Shown: positions 37,017 through 45,723, numbered from the stretch's first letter. The stretch: DNA of 64,000 nt from Erysipelotrichaceae bacterium (GCA_017405785.1 JAFQZR010000027.1:62001-126000); one strand, 5' to 3'. Notes: a model not told the origin generated them from the sequence alone. Numbers and translations: made by a program.

Positions 37017-38375
37017 GCTTTCCTCTGGATTCAGAATTATGTCGATCTTGTCAATCGATCTGTCATCCATTGATTTGATGGTGAACAGTGCACGTCCGAT
37101 CGTAACGCTTGGACGTTCATCTTCCTCAGGCACATAACCCAGCTTGTCCATGACCAGTCCGCCGATAGTGTCATTCTCACTGTCATCCAATTCAATTCCG
37201 ATCAGCTTGCTGACATCATCGATCAGAGCCGCTCCATCAACGATAAAGTGGTTTTCATTGACTTCCTGCAATTCCTGTTCTTCATCATCGTATTCATCCT
37301 GAATGTCCCCTACGATTGATTCCAACAGGTCTTCCATTGAAACAAGTCCATAGGTTCCGCCGTATTCGTCCAGGACGATGGCAACCTGAACCTTTGTCTT
37401 CTGGAATTCGTCAAACAGGTCATCACACTTCAGGTTTTCATATACAAACATCGGTTCACGCATGTACTTCTTGATGCTGAACTGTTCCCTCTTGTCTTCG
37501 TCGATAACTAATTCCAGAAGGTCCTTGACATATAGCATGCCGACAATGTCATCAATGTCCTCATCATATACCGGAATACGGGAATGTCCGGATTCAGTAA
37601 ACCGCTTGAATACTTCATTCAGGTTCTCGTTGATATCAAGAGTTTCCAGATCGGTTCTGTGAGTCATGATCTCACCGACGGTACGGTCATTGAACTCGAA
37701 GACATTGTTGATCATTTCCTTCTGTTCGGTTTCAATGTAGCCCTTCTCGTTTCCGGCATCGACCATTATTCTGATCTCTTCCTCAGTATATTCAGCCTGT
37801 CCGTCCGTTTCCTTGATTCCGATGGCATTGGCTATGCCGTTTACCGTCTTGGAGACTAACCAGACAATTGGCTTGAAAATGTTATAGACAAATCTGAGAG
37901 AACCACAGACGCTGAAAGCAACTCTTTCCGGATCTCTGATGGCGATTCTCTTCGGTAAGAGCTCACCAAAAACAAGTGTCACGAATGACAGCAGTAATGA
38001 AATTAAGAAAATTGATACTATTCTAACTACTGATAAATCAATAGGTAAATTTCTGAAAAGATAAACGATATAGTCAGCGAAAGTATCAGCAGCTACCGCA
38101 CTGGAGAGAAATCCCGACAGTGTTACACCGATCTGAATGGTGCTTAAAAAAGTAGTAGGCCTGCTGGTCATCTCATACAGAATCTTGGCCTTTTTGTCTC
38201 CGTCCTGAGCCATCTTTTCCAGTTTGGCATCATTAAGGGACACAATTGCCAGTTCGCTGGCAGCAAAATAAGCGTTGATCGCAATAAGAACGATCAGAAG
38301 AATAATGTAACCCGTAACTCCTTCTTCAGGCAGGGTTATTTCAGTACTGGTTAAACTCCACGAAAGCGGATCCAT
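37005..38375 (-). CDS. CNNM/CorC-type membrane protein (hemolysin-C family)
   Basis: A 456-residue protein: DUF21 membrane domain with four spans (about 20-190), two CBS domains (about 215-340) that bind adenine nucleotides, and a C-terminal CorC_HlyC domain (about 365-450). Family members export or control Mg2+ (CNNM, MpfA) or other divalent ions. YKLAKM-type loop elements (LNDAKLEKMAQDG) are present. The promoter has a perfect 7-4-7 inverted repeat over the -35, pointing to a dedicated repressor. It is a single-gene unit with its own terminator. Confidence 0.92.
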   Translation of the reverse strand: MDPLSWSLTSTEITLPEEGVTGYIILLIVLIAINAYFAASELAIVSLNDAKLEKMAQDGDKKAKILYEMTSRPTTFLSTIQIGVTLSGFLSSAVAADTFADYIVYLFRNLPIDLSVVRIVSIFLISLLLSFVTLVFGELLPKRIAIRDPERVAFSVCGSLRFVYNIFKPIVWLVSKTVNGIANAIGIKETDGQAEYTEEEIRIMVDAGNEKGYIETEQKEMINNVFEFNDRTVGEIMTHRTDLETLDINENLNEVFKRFTESGHSRIPVYDEDIDDIVGMLYVKDLLELVIDEDKREQFSIKKYMREPMFVYENLKCDDLFDEFQKTKVQVAIVLDEYGGTYGLVSMEDLLESIVGDIQDEYDDEEQELQEVNENHFIVDGAALIDDVSKLIGIELDDSENDTIGGLVMDKLGYVPEEDERPSVTIGRALFTIKSMDDRSIDKIDIILNPEESKED

Positions 38376-38407
38376 AAATGAACATCAACTCCCTTTTCAA
38401 TGTATAT

Positions 38408-38437
38408 ATAATAAAGCCTGACAATCTTCATTGTCAA
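38408..38437 (-). promoter_or_regulatory. CNNM/CBS promoter with operator-like inverted repeat
   Basis: Minus-strand TTGACA (38432-38437), 18 bp, TATTAT (38408-38413). The inverted repeat TGACAAT-N4-ATTGTCA spans 38419-38436 and covers the -35 and spacer. Confidence 0.7.
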
Positions 38438-38452
38438 ATGGATAAAAAGATT

Positions 38453-38473
38453 AAAAGGCTCTTACGGCCTTTT
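38453..38473 (-). terminator. Terminator of GNAT gene
   Basis: AAAAGGC/GCCTTTT stem with a 7-nt loop spanning the stop region, followed by TAATCTTTTT. Confidence 0.75.
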
Positions 38474-38939
38474 ATATGCTTTTGAAATATCTGACCCAGG
38501 TGATGCCGTTTTCAGTCCTTTCAAATTCGGAAGGTCTGAATCCCAGAGCTTCATAGAAACCCCTGCCTTCTTCATTGCGGCTGTCCACCCAGCAGATGAC
38601 CTGGTTGTATTCCTGTCTTATCAGTTTTCTGACAGCTTCATGCAGAATGCGTCTGCCGTCACCGTGTCTCTGATAATCCTTGAGGACGAACAGATAATTG
38701 ATTTCTCCTGAATCTTTCATGAACTCATCATCAGACTGACCGTAGGTACAGAATCCAACGACCTTACTGTCATAAATGCCCATCACCGTATCCGCACATC
38801 TGCGTCTGCGGAAATAGTCGGTACAGCTCTTCAGCGAATACTCTGAAATGGTTTCCGGGTAGTTTTCCAGCAGACAGCTGTAAAACAGTTCACCCAGTTC
38901 TTTGGCATTTTCCGGTTTGGCAAGCTTCAGAGTTATCAT
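38472..38939 (-). CDS. GNAT-family N-acetyltransferase
   Basis: A 155-residue acetyl-CoA-dependent acyltransferase. The acetyl-CoA pyrophosphate loop is YQRHGDGRRIL (QxxGxG/A type), followed by VICWVDSRNEEGRGFYEALGFR, the usual motif B with the tyrosine/phenylalanine. The substrate is not predictable. The start at 38939 has GGGGG 7 nt upstream; the longer frame to 38990 would include the promoter. Single gene, divergent from the VTC operon. Confidence 0.88.
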   Translation of the reverse strand: MITLKLAKPENAKELGELFYSCLLENYPETISEYSLKSCTDYFRRRRCADTVMGIYDSKVVGFCTYGQSDDEFMKDSGEINYLFVLKDYQRHGDGRRILHEAVRKLIRQEYNQVICWVDSRNEEGRGFYEALGFRPSEFERTENGITWVRYFKSI

Positions 38940-38961
38940 ATCATTTCCCCCACAGTTTAGC

Positions 38962-38990
38962 ATTATACAATCAATGTAATAAAAACTCAA
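38962..38990 (-). promoter_or_regulatory. GNAT gene promoter
   Basis: Minus-strand TTGAGT (38985-38990), 17 bp, TATAAT (38962-38967). Confidence 0.7.
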
Positions 38991-39001
38991 TACACCAAAT
39001 G

Positions 39002-39065
39002 TTCACAAACTTTTAAAGTAACTTCACATTCGCTTCATTCAGATTCAACCTTCAGATCTTACAAT
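39002..39065 (+). promoter_or_regulatory. Pho-box-like hexamer array and promoter of VTC operon
   Basis: TTCACA (39002), TTAAAG (39013), TTCACA (39023), TTCATT (39034) and TTCAAC (39044) occur at 11, 10, 11 and 10 bp steps, one per DNA turn, ahead of a -10 TACAAT (39060-39065) that lacks a good -35. This is the layout of PhoP-activated promoters in Bacillus (TT-A-A repeats about 11 bp apart). PhoP control is inferred. Confidence 0.5.
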
Positions 39066-39089
39066 ACAGGCATAAAGGAGGAAACATGT

Positions 39090-39875
39090 ATGGATTATCA
39101 GTCAATATTTGAAAGAGTAGAATCAAAATATGTTCTGACCGGATCACAGTACGAAAATCTCAGAAACAGGATCCAGGACAGACTGCAGGAAGACCTCTTC
39201 CCTCACAGCGATATTTCAAGCATATATTTCGATACCGATAATTACAGACTGGCAAGAGCCGCGCTTGAAAAGCCGGCTTACCGTGAAAAGCTCAGATTAA
39301 GAAGCTATGGCATGAAAGATGATTCCTCCGAAGTGTTCATGGAACTCAAGAAAAAGTATTTGGGAGTCATCTACAAGAGAAGACGGGCAATGAGCTATCA
39401 CAACGCCATGAATTACATTCTTTTCGGCAGAAAGCCTGACAACACTCAGATCGTCAATGAGATCGACTACATGATGAAGAAATATCCCGATCTCAAACCG
39501 CGTGTTCTGATCAGTTACGAAAGAGACTCATATGTTGTCATCAACGACAGCAACATAAGAATTACCTTTGATTACAATGTCCGCTATTCACTGGACAATG
39601 TCACTCTAAAAAACAACAAAGCTGAAAAACAGCTGACCGGTGAAGACACCGTCATCATGGAAATAAAGTCACTGAATGCCATGCCTTTATGGCTGACTGA
39701 AGTCCTTGACGAGATGAACATCTTTCCGGGCAATTATTCCAAATACGGTCAGATATACACTGACGTCATCATGAAAGGAGCTAAAAAATGTTACAACAGT
39801 TATTCACATCAATATATTCAGGAACCATTACCTTTGAGATATTCATCATCTGCACGGCTGCATCAGTCATTCTAG
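39090..39875 (+). CDS. VTC-domain protein (polyphosphate polymerase type)
   Basis: A 261-residue protein matching the VTC domain, the catalytic tunnel of the yeast polyphosphate polymerase Vtc4. Visible elements are the early RVESKYVLT, the SSIYFDTDNYRLA strand, basic EKLRLRSYG, the acidic MELKKKYLGVIYKRR, VLISYERDSYV, and IMEIKS near the end; these alternating Lys/Arg and Glu positions line the tunnel. Bacterial copies are usually paired, as here, with DUF4956. GGAGG lies 8 nt upstream of the ATG. The 3' end overlaps the next gene by 88 bp. Polyphosphate synthesis by bacterial members is inferred, not shown. Confidence 0.85.
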   Translation: MDYQSIFERVESKYVLTGSQYENLRNRIQDRLQEDLFPHSDISSIYFDTDNYRLARAALEKPAYREKLRLRSYGMKDDSSEVFMELKKKYLGVIYKRRRAMSYHNAMNYILFGRKPDNTQIVNEIDYMMKKYPDLKPRVLISYERDSYVVINDSNIRITFDYNVRYSLDNVTLKNNKAEKQLTGEDTVIMEIKSLNAMPLWLTEVLDEMNIFPGNYSKYGQIYTDVIMKGAKKCYNSYSHQYIQEPLPLRYSSSARLHQSF

Positions 39876-40456
39876 GTGCCTTACTGGCACTGCTTCAGGG
39901 TTATCTGAACAGAAGCAATCCCAGCTATCAGATGACACTTGTATTAATGCCTGTCGTTGCCCAGACGGTCATCATGATGGTCAACGGCAATGTCGGTACG
40001 GGTATAGCCGTTGCAGGAGCATTTGGCTTAGTCAGATTCAGAAGCATGCAGTATAAAGCTGAAGACATCCTTCTGATCTTTGTAGCCGTGACTATCGGCC
40101 TGGCAAACTCCATAGGCTACATCGGTTTCAGCACACTGTTTACGCTTATAGTGTGTGTTATAATGTTTGTATTCTATAAGATCTCAGGCAATTATTCCCA
40201 ACTCCATCAGGAGCTGAGAATCACCTGCCCTGAAAGCATGAATTACAATGAGGAACTGGCTGACGTATTAGACAGATATACCGTCAGCAATGAATTAATT
40301 ACAGTTAAGACCACTAATATGGGAAGTCTGTACAGACTTACATACGATGTGGTATTGAAAGACAGAAAGGATATCCAGAACTTCATCAATGAGTTAAGGA
40401 TCCGCAACAGCAATCTTGAAATCAGTTTGGGAGTATTCCCGGAGGTAAGCGAATAA
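39788..40456 (+). CDS. DUF4956 membrane protein
   Basis: A 222-residue protein with four hydrophobic segments in its first 125 residues, including GNVGTGIAVAGAFGLVRFRS, then a soluble C-terminal domain of about 90 residues (TVSNELITVKTTNMGSLYRL). This matches DUF4956, which accompanies VTC-domain proteins in many bacteria and may anchor the polymerase at the membrane or carry the polymer across (inference). AAAGGAG lies just before the ATG, inside the end of the VTC gene, an 88-bp overlap in another frame. The following gene starts directly after its stop. Confidence 0.85.
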   Translation: MLQQLFTSIYSGTITFEIFIICTAASVILGALLALLQGYLNRSNPSYQMTLVLMPVVAQTVIMMVNGNVGTGIAVAGAFGLVRFRSMQYKAEDILLIFVAVTIGLANSIGYIGFSTLFTLIVCVIMFVFYKISGNYSQLHQELRITCPESMNYNEELADVLDRYTVSNELITVKTTNMGSLYRLTYDVVLKDRKDIQNFINELRIRNSNLEISLGVFPEVSE

Positions 40457-41890
40457 ATGAAGAAACTAATGACTATCTTAATGGCAGTCTTACTGCTGGC
40501 AGGATGCGGCAGTAAGACAGTCATAGACAATAACGAGACAGAAGACAACACCGTAAACACAAACACAGATGCCATCACAGACAATGAAGAAAAACCTGTA
40601 GAAAATATCACCGTTGAAGTAACTACAACCGTAAACAATACCATTAAGGAAACAGTATCATTCAATGGTACGGATTACGATACCTCAGTATCAAAACGTG
40701 ATTTATCCGGAAGCTACGATCAAATCACCGGAACAGTATCTTTCTCAGGTTCTGACGTTTCAGTCACCGGTAAAAACATCACAGTCTCCGGTTCAACGGT
40801 AAAAATCACGGCTGAAGGCACTTATGTTCTCAGCGGAAATGGTACCGCAACTGTAATTGTTGAGACTGACAGTAACTCTAAGGTTCAGATAATCCTGAAT
40901 AATCTGACTTTACAGGGAGAAAACAATGCCGCAATTCTGATTGGACAGGCTGATAAAGTATTTATCACATTGGCTGACAATACAGTTAACACCCTCTCCG
41001 ATCCATCTTCTTATACCTATACATACGATGGAACGGACGTTGATGCAGCATTGTTCGCAAAAGACGATCTGACCATTAACGGCACCGGTACTCTTAATGT
41101 TACGGGTAATAAGAGCCACGGCATCGTCTGCAAGGATGATCTGATAATTGCCGGAGCAACCGTAAGCGTCACTTCCAAAAACACCGCCATCAACGGCAAG
41201 GACTCCGTATTACTTATCAGCGCGACTGTTTCAGTGAATGCCGGAACTGACGGCATTAAATCAGCTAACGACACTGATGCCGGCAAGGGATACATTTACA
41301 TCAACAGCTCCACTGTTACAGCCAAGGCCACTGATAAAGGCCTTCAGGCAACAAGTGCCATCATCATCGACAGCGGCACGATCTCCGTAACTGCCCGGGA
41401 CGATGGCATCCACAGTGATAAAGACATTCTGATCAACTCAGGCACACTCACCGTGAATTCAGGTGATGACGGCATCCACCGGGATCACACCCTGGAAATC
41501 AATGACGGCATGGTAACCGTAAAAGCCGGTGAAGGAATGGAAGCTACCATTGTTACCCTTAATGACGGTGAAGTAACCATCAATGCTTCGGATGACGGTA
41601 TCAACGCTGCCAAGAAGGTTTCAGGAGTAACACCTTGCATTACCATCAACGGCGGTACCCTGACAATTAACATGGGCCAGGGCGATACCGATGCCCTGGA
41701 TTCCAATGGTAACCTGATCATCAACGGCGGATACATTTCCATTACCGCTCAGTTCCCGTTTGACTGGGACGGTACGGCACAGCTTAACGGCGGTACGGTC
41801 ATCGTCAACGGGTCACAGGTCACCCAGCTCACCAATCAGTTTGGCGGCGGTGGACAGCCTGGCGGTGGCGGATTCGGTCCAAGAGGATAG
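40457..41890 (+). CDS. Beta-helix carbohydrate-binding lipoprotein (Cthe_2159-like)
   Basis: A 477-residue secreted lipoprotein: lipobox LLAGC (Cys17), then a low-complexity Asn/Thr/Asp linker of about 40 residues, then a right-handed beta-helix with repeats such as ITINGGTLTIN, ILINSGTLTVNSGDDGIH and ITASDDGI-type turns. The end is glycine-rich (GGGGQPGGGGFGPRG). It resembles the Cthe_2159 family, first described in Clostridium thermocellum as binding cellulose or pectin and calcium. It is the surface member of the VTC-DUF4956 operon; many related loci also hold a CotH-like kinase, not seen here. Terminator follows. Confidence 0.85.
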   Translation: MKKLMTILMAVLLLAGCGSKTVIDNNETEDNTVNTNTDAITDNEEKPVENITVEVTTTVNNTIKETVSFNGTDYDTSVSKRDLSGSYDQITGTVSFSGSDVSVTGKNITVSGSTVKITAEGTYVLSGNGTATVIVETDSNSKVQIILNNLTLQGENNAAILIGQADKVFITLADNTVNTLSDPSSYTYTYDGTDVDAALFAKDDLTINGTGTLNVTGNKSHGIVCKDDLIIAGATVSVTSKNTAINGKDSVLLISATVSVNAGTDGIKSANDTDAGKGYIYINSSTVTAKATDKGLQATSAIIIDSGTISVTARDDGIHSDKDILINSGTLTVNSGDDGIHRDHTLEINDGMVTVKAGEGMEATIVTLNDGEVTINASDDGINAAKKVSGVTPCITINGGTLTINMGQGDTDALDSNGNLIINGGYISITAQFPFDWDGTAQLNGGTVIVNGSQVTQLTNQFGGGGQPGGGGFGPRG

Positions 41891-41892
41891 AT

Positions 41893-41924
41893 AAAGGACT
41901 CAGTATTAACTGAGCCCTTTTTTT
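41893..41924. terminator. Terminator after beta-helix lipoprotein
   Basis: AAAGGACTCAGT/ACTGAGCCCTTT stem (one mismatch) with ATTA loop and seven T on the plus strand; may act weakly in the other direction. Confidence 0.88.
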
Positions 41925-42253
41925 ACTTTTAATGCTGCCAGAAACTGCCTTATATACCAGATGAATCTGTCATTGAACTTCAGTCTGGAAAACTGTTCCT
42001 TTTCCAGCCTTTCCTTATTACTGTTAAACATGTTACTGACGTCTTCATAACAGGAAACGTCAAATCTCATTCTCTTCATCATGGAGAACAGGATCTCGGC
42101 CATTTTCTCATCCGTAGGAGTAACCTCGCCTTTCATCATGATCAGATAACTGCCCTGTTCTCTGAGTGTTGTGTACCCTTCACTTAAAAGAGCATTTACT
42201 GACTGATGAAGAAAGTTTTCCTCCAGATTGGCTAAAAGAATATAGTTTTCCAT
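41906..42253 (-). CDS. Hypothetical protein after M18 peptidase
   Basis: I do not recognise this 115-residue soluble protein. It is predicted mixed alpha/beta with a short hydrophobic strand (YILLANL) at the start and a basic C-terminus. Its ATG overlaps the stop of the M18 aminopeptidase by one base (TGATG), so translation is coupled, and its 3' end lies within the shared terminator hairpin. It appears to be a genuine last gene of the thrS-M18 unit. Confidence 0.7.
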   Translation of the reverse strand: MENYILLANLEENFLHQSVNALLSEGYTTLREQGSYLIMMKGEVTPTDEKMAEILFSMMKRMRFDVSCYEDVSNMFNSNKERLEKEQFSRLKFNDRFIWYIRQFLAALKVKKGLS

Positions 42254-43626
42254 CAGATGTTCTTACAGAATGCCACATATGCGTTCTTGGCTTCAAAGAC
42301 GTCGGCCTTTGATACAACTTCCCAAGGAGCATGCATGTTCTGCACGGCAACACCGCTGTCAATTACCTGCATGTTGTACTTGGCCATGATATAAGCAATG
42401 GTTCCGCCGCCACCGGCATTGACCTTACCTAATTCAGCTGTCTGCCAGCTTATGTCGTTTTCATCCCAGACCTTGCGGATCTGCGCGATGAATTCCGGAT
42501 GAGCATCATTGCTGCCACCCTTGCCGCCGCTGCCGACATACTTGTTCATGACAATGCCGCGGCCGAAGAATGCGGTATTCTTCAGTTCGTTGACAGACGG
42601 ATAGTTCGGGTCATATGCTGCCGAAACATCACTTGACAGCATCTTACTGTTAGCCAGACATCTTCTGAATCCCAGATAATCATAGCCTTCAACCAGTTCC
42701 ATCAGTTCAGCCACGATGTTTTCATAGAAATATGATTCCATGCCTGTTGAACCGATGGATCCGACTTCTTCCTTATCCACCAGCATGCATGATACGGTTT
42801 TTTCAGGATTATCAATTTCCATCATGGCCATTAAGGATGTATAGGCACATACTCTGTCATCATGACCGTAACCCATGATCATTGATTCATCCAGACCGTA
42901 GTGACGGGCCGGACCGGCCGGTACGACTTCGATTTCAGCCGAAATGAAATCGTCTTCCTCAATCTTGTACTTTCTCTTCAGAAGTTTCAGGATATTAGCC
43001 TTTACGGCCTCTTTTTCTTCCTTCTCCAGCGGAATTGAACCCAAGGTGACATTCAGGTCTTCCCCTTCAATTACCTTGTTAGCGGTCTTCTGGAGCTGTT
43101 CTCTGGAAAGATGGATAAGCAGGTCACTGATGCCAACAACCGGATCAGATGACTTTTCACCGATGACGATGTTAACGATGCTGCCGTCTTTCTTGCAGAC
43201 GACACCATGTAAAGCTAATGGCAGTGTTACCCACTGATAAGCCTTGATTCCGCCATAGTAATGGGTATCAGCCAAAGCGATGTCATGATCCTCATAGAAA
43301 GGATGCTGCTTCCAGTCGATTCTCGGTGAGTCGATGTGAGCACCTAAGATGTTCATGCCTTCTGACAAAGGCTTCTTGCCGATGATAAACAGGGCCAGAT
43401 CCTTACCCTTGTTGTTGAGGTAGACCTTGTCTCCGGCTTTCAGTTTTTCCTTGTTTTTAATGCATTCTTCGATGTCACGGAAGCCATGCTCTCTGGCGAT
43501 CCTTATTCCTTCGATAACACATTCTCTTTCTGTCTTGCAGTCAGAAATGAAACGGCGATAGCTTTCCGCAAAAGCGAAAACTTCCTTTTTCTTTTTCCGA
43601 TCGTATTTCTTCCAGGCGTTTTCCAT
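42253..43626 (-). CDS. M18 family zinc aminopeptidase
   Basis: A 457-residue tetrahedral aminopeptidase of the ApeB/DAP type. Metal ligands and catalytic residues appear in GAHIDSPRID (His, Asp), VDKEEVGSIGSTGMES (the Glu-Glu pair), GHDDRVCAY (Asp) and the C-terminal MHAPWEVVSKAD (His). It removes acidic or broad N-terminal residues from peptides in the cytoplasm. AAAGGAG precedes the ATG, 14 bp after thrS, so it belongs to the T-box-controlled transcript, unless it has its own promoter inside thrS. Confidence 0.92.
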   Translation of the reverse strand: MENAWKKYDRKKKKEVFAFAESYRRFISDCKTERECVIEGIRIAREHGFRDIEECIKNKEKLKAGDKVYLNNKGKDLALFIIGKKPLSEGMNILGAHIDSPRIDWKQHPFYEDHDIALADTHYYGGIKAYQWVTLPLALHGVVCKKDGSIVNIVIGEKSSDPVVGISDLLIHLSREQLQKTANKVIEGEDLNVTLGSIPLEKEEKEAVKANILKLLKRKYKIEEDDFISAEIEVVPAGPARHYGLDESMIMGYGHDDRVCAYTSLMAMMEIDNPEKTVSCMLVDKEEVGSIGSTGMESYFYENIVAELMELVEGYDYLGFRRCLANSKMLSSDVSAAYDPNYPSVNELKNTAFFGRGIVMNKYVGSGGKGGSNDAHPEFIAQIRKVWDENDISWQTAELGKVNAGGGGTIAYIMAKYNMQVIDSGVAVQNMHAPWEVVSKADVFEAKNAYVAFCKNI

Positions 43627-43640
43627 ATATTTATACTCCT

Positions 43641-45491
43641 TTACTTGGCTAATTCCTTGTTATCCCTTTCAGCTTTTACACGCTCCAGGAATTCTTCCAG
43701 ACTGTATGTCTCGGATTCCTGATGTCCGTATCTTCTCATCGTGATGGATCTTTCCTCAATCTCCTTATCACCGATGACCAGCTGAATGGCGACTTTCTTG
43801 ACCTGCGCTTCTCTGATGCGGTAACCAACCTTCTCATTGCGGTCATCAAGCTTTGCCCTGAAACCGTTTTTCAGTAAGAGTTCAGTTACTTCTCTGGCGT
43901 AATCAGCATGTACATTCGGATTTACCGGAATGGCAGCGAACTGCTGAGGTGCCAGCCATAACGGCAGCTTTCCCTTTGTTTCTTCCAGTAAGAAGGCAAT
44001 GAATCTGTCAAGAGAACCTAAGATGGCTCTGTGAATGACAACAGGAGTCTGCTTGACACCGGCTTCATCAACATAAGTCAGTTCAAAACGGCGCGGTAAC
44101 AGGAAGTCCAGCTGAATCGTGGACAGAGCTACTTCATTGCCGACAGCAGGCTTGACCAGTACGTCCAGTTTCGGGCCGTAGAAAGCGGCTTCACCGATGG
44201 CTTCGAAATAATCCAGGTGCAGGTCATCCAGAACCTTTCTTAAGGCATCCTCGGCACCGTTCCACATATCATCATCAGGGAAATACTTCTCCTGGTCCTC
44301 CGGGTCTCTTAAGGACAGACGGCACTTGTACTCCTTGATGCCGAAGTCTTTGTAGACATCCATGATCAGGTCAAGAACACCCTTGAATTCTTCTTCGATC
44401 TGAGCAGGTGTGCAGAAGATATGGGAGTCATTCTGCGTAAATGATCTGGCTCTTTCAATGCCTTTGACGGCACCCTGAGCCTCGTAACGGAAGTCATGAG
44501 CGATCTCAGCGATCCTGATCGGCAGTTCACGGTATGAGTGAGCTCTTCTGCCGAAGATCACCATGTGATGAGGACAGTTCATCGGTCTTAAGACATAGAC
44601 ATCATCGCTTCTGCTCTTGTCGATTCTGTCCTTTATCTGACGGACCGTCATGCTCTTCTCTTCCTCATCGCTTAACTGATACATCGGAGAGAACATGTCA
44701 TCCTTGTAATGATCCCAGTGTCCGGAAGTCTTATAAAGTTCAACGGAGCCTAAGTCAGGAGTATGAACATGCAGATAACCGCGGGCAATTTCCATGTCCG
44801 TGATGTAGTTGTTCAGGGTTCTCCACATCGTGTAGCCGTTAGGCAGCCACATTGGCAGGCCCTTTCCTACCAGGTCACTTAACATGAAGATGTCCATGTC
44901 ACGGCCGATCTTTCTGTGGTCTCTTTCCTTGGCTTCAGCCAGATACTGCAGATACGCATCCAGATCTTCCTGATTTTCGAAGCAGACACCGTAGACTCTC
45001 TGGAGAACCTTATTGCTGGAATCACCTTTCCAGTAAGCACCGGAAACCTTCAGAAGCTTGAAGAACTTCATCTGCTTGGTATTCTCGACGTGAGGTCCGC
45101 GGCACAGGTCAACGAAGTCACCCTGACGGTAACAGGAGATGACTACTTCGTTTTCATCCATGTTATTGATAAGGTCAACCTTGTATTCATCATCATGGAA
45201 CATTTCCAGAGCCTGCTGCTTGGTAATTTCCTCTCTGACGATCCTCTTGTTGTCCTTGGCACATTTCTTCATTTCCTTTTCAATTCTCGGCAGGTCATCC
45301 TCAGTTATGACATCGGTTCCCAGATCGATGTCATAATAGAAGCCGTCAGAAATTACAGGTCCTACCCAGAACTTGGCGTGTGGATACAGATGTCTGACTG
45401 CCTGGGCCAGCAAATGGGCACAGGAATGGTTCAGAACGCTTAATTCAGGCATCTTCTTGATGTTGAGATCATTCATCTTGATATTGCTCAT
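43641..45491 (-). CDS. thrS: Threonyl-tRNA synthetase lacking the TGS domain
   Basis: Charges tRNA-Thr and edits mischarged Ser-tRNA-Thr. The start at 45491 has AGGAGG just upstream; the longer frame to 45599 reads through the T-box terminator. The 616 residues begin almost directly with the editing domain (HSCAHLLAQAVRHLYP; second motif CRGPH). The catalytic core has MNCPHHM (zinc Cys), RIAEIAHDFRYEAQG (motif 2) and HRAILGSLDRF (motif 3), then the anticodon-binding domain. The usual N-terminal TGS domain of about 60 residues is missing. The T-box leader makes expression depend on uncharged tRNA-Thr. Confidence 0.96.
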   Translation of the reverse strand: MSNIKMNDLNIKKMPELSVLNHSCAHLLAQAVRHLYPHAKFWVGPVISDGFYYDIDLGTDVITEDDLPRIEKEMKKCAKDNKRIVREEITKQQALEMFHDDEYKVDLINNMDENEVVISCYRQGDFVDLCRGPHVENTKQMKFFKLLKVSGAYWKGDSSNKVLQRVYGVCFENQEDLDAYLQYLAEAKERDHRKIGRDMDIFMLSDLVGKGLPMWLPNGYTMWRTLNNYITDMEIARGYLHVHTPDLGSVELYKTSGHWDHYKDDMFSPMYQLSDEEEKSMTVRQIKDRIDKSRSDDVYVLRPMNCPHHMVIFGRRAHSYRELPIRIAEIAHDFRYEAQGAVKGIERARSFTQNDSHIFCTPAQIEEEFKGVLDLIMDVYKDFGIKEYKCRLSLRDPEDQEKYFPDDDMWNGAEDALRKVLDDLHLDYFEAIGEAAFYGPKLDVLVKPAVGNEVALSTIQLDFLLPRRFELTYVDEAGVKQTPVVIHRAILGSLDRFIAFLLEETKGKLPLWLAPQQFAAIPVNPNVHADYAREVTELLLKNGFRAKLDDRNEKVGYRIREAQVKKVAIQLVIGDKEIEERSITMRRYGHQESETYSLEEFLERVKAERDNKELAK

Positions 45492-45717
45492 AACTCCTCC
45501 TAATAAATAAAGACGTCCCGTAAAAGGACGTCTGTAAACGCGGTACCACCTTTTTTCATGCCCAAATGGACATGCACTCAATGACTGTAACGGGATCACC
45601 GGAATCTTTTCGAAGATCTACTCCTAAGCGGTAAGAAATCAGTACCTCAAGCCGTTTCCACCAGCCACGGCTCTCTCTGATCAGTTTCTGAGATCTGTTG
45701 TCTTATTCAACGTATTT
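45492..45717 (-). ncRNA. T-box riboswitch (threonine) of thrS
   Basis: The minus-strand leader carries AGAGAG and a Stem I apical hairpin, the T-box sequence AAAAAGGTGGTACCGCG (core 45539-45550), and the terminator GACGTCC/GGACGTC with TTTATTTATT (45502-45533). The 3' side of Stem I reads TTCTTACCGC; ACC at 45630-45632 fits a threonine specifier codon followed by a purine. Uncharged tRNA-Thr would pair with the specifier and T-box and allow readthrough. Confidence 0.93.
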
Positions 45718-45723
45718 AATACT

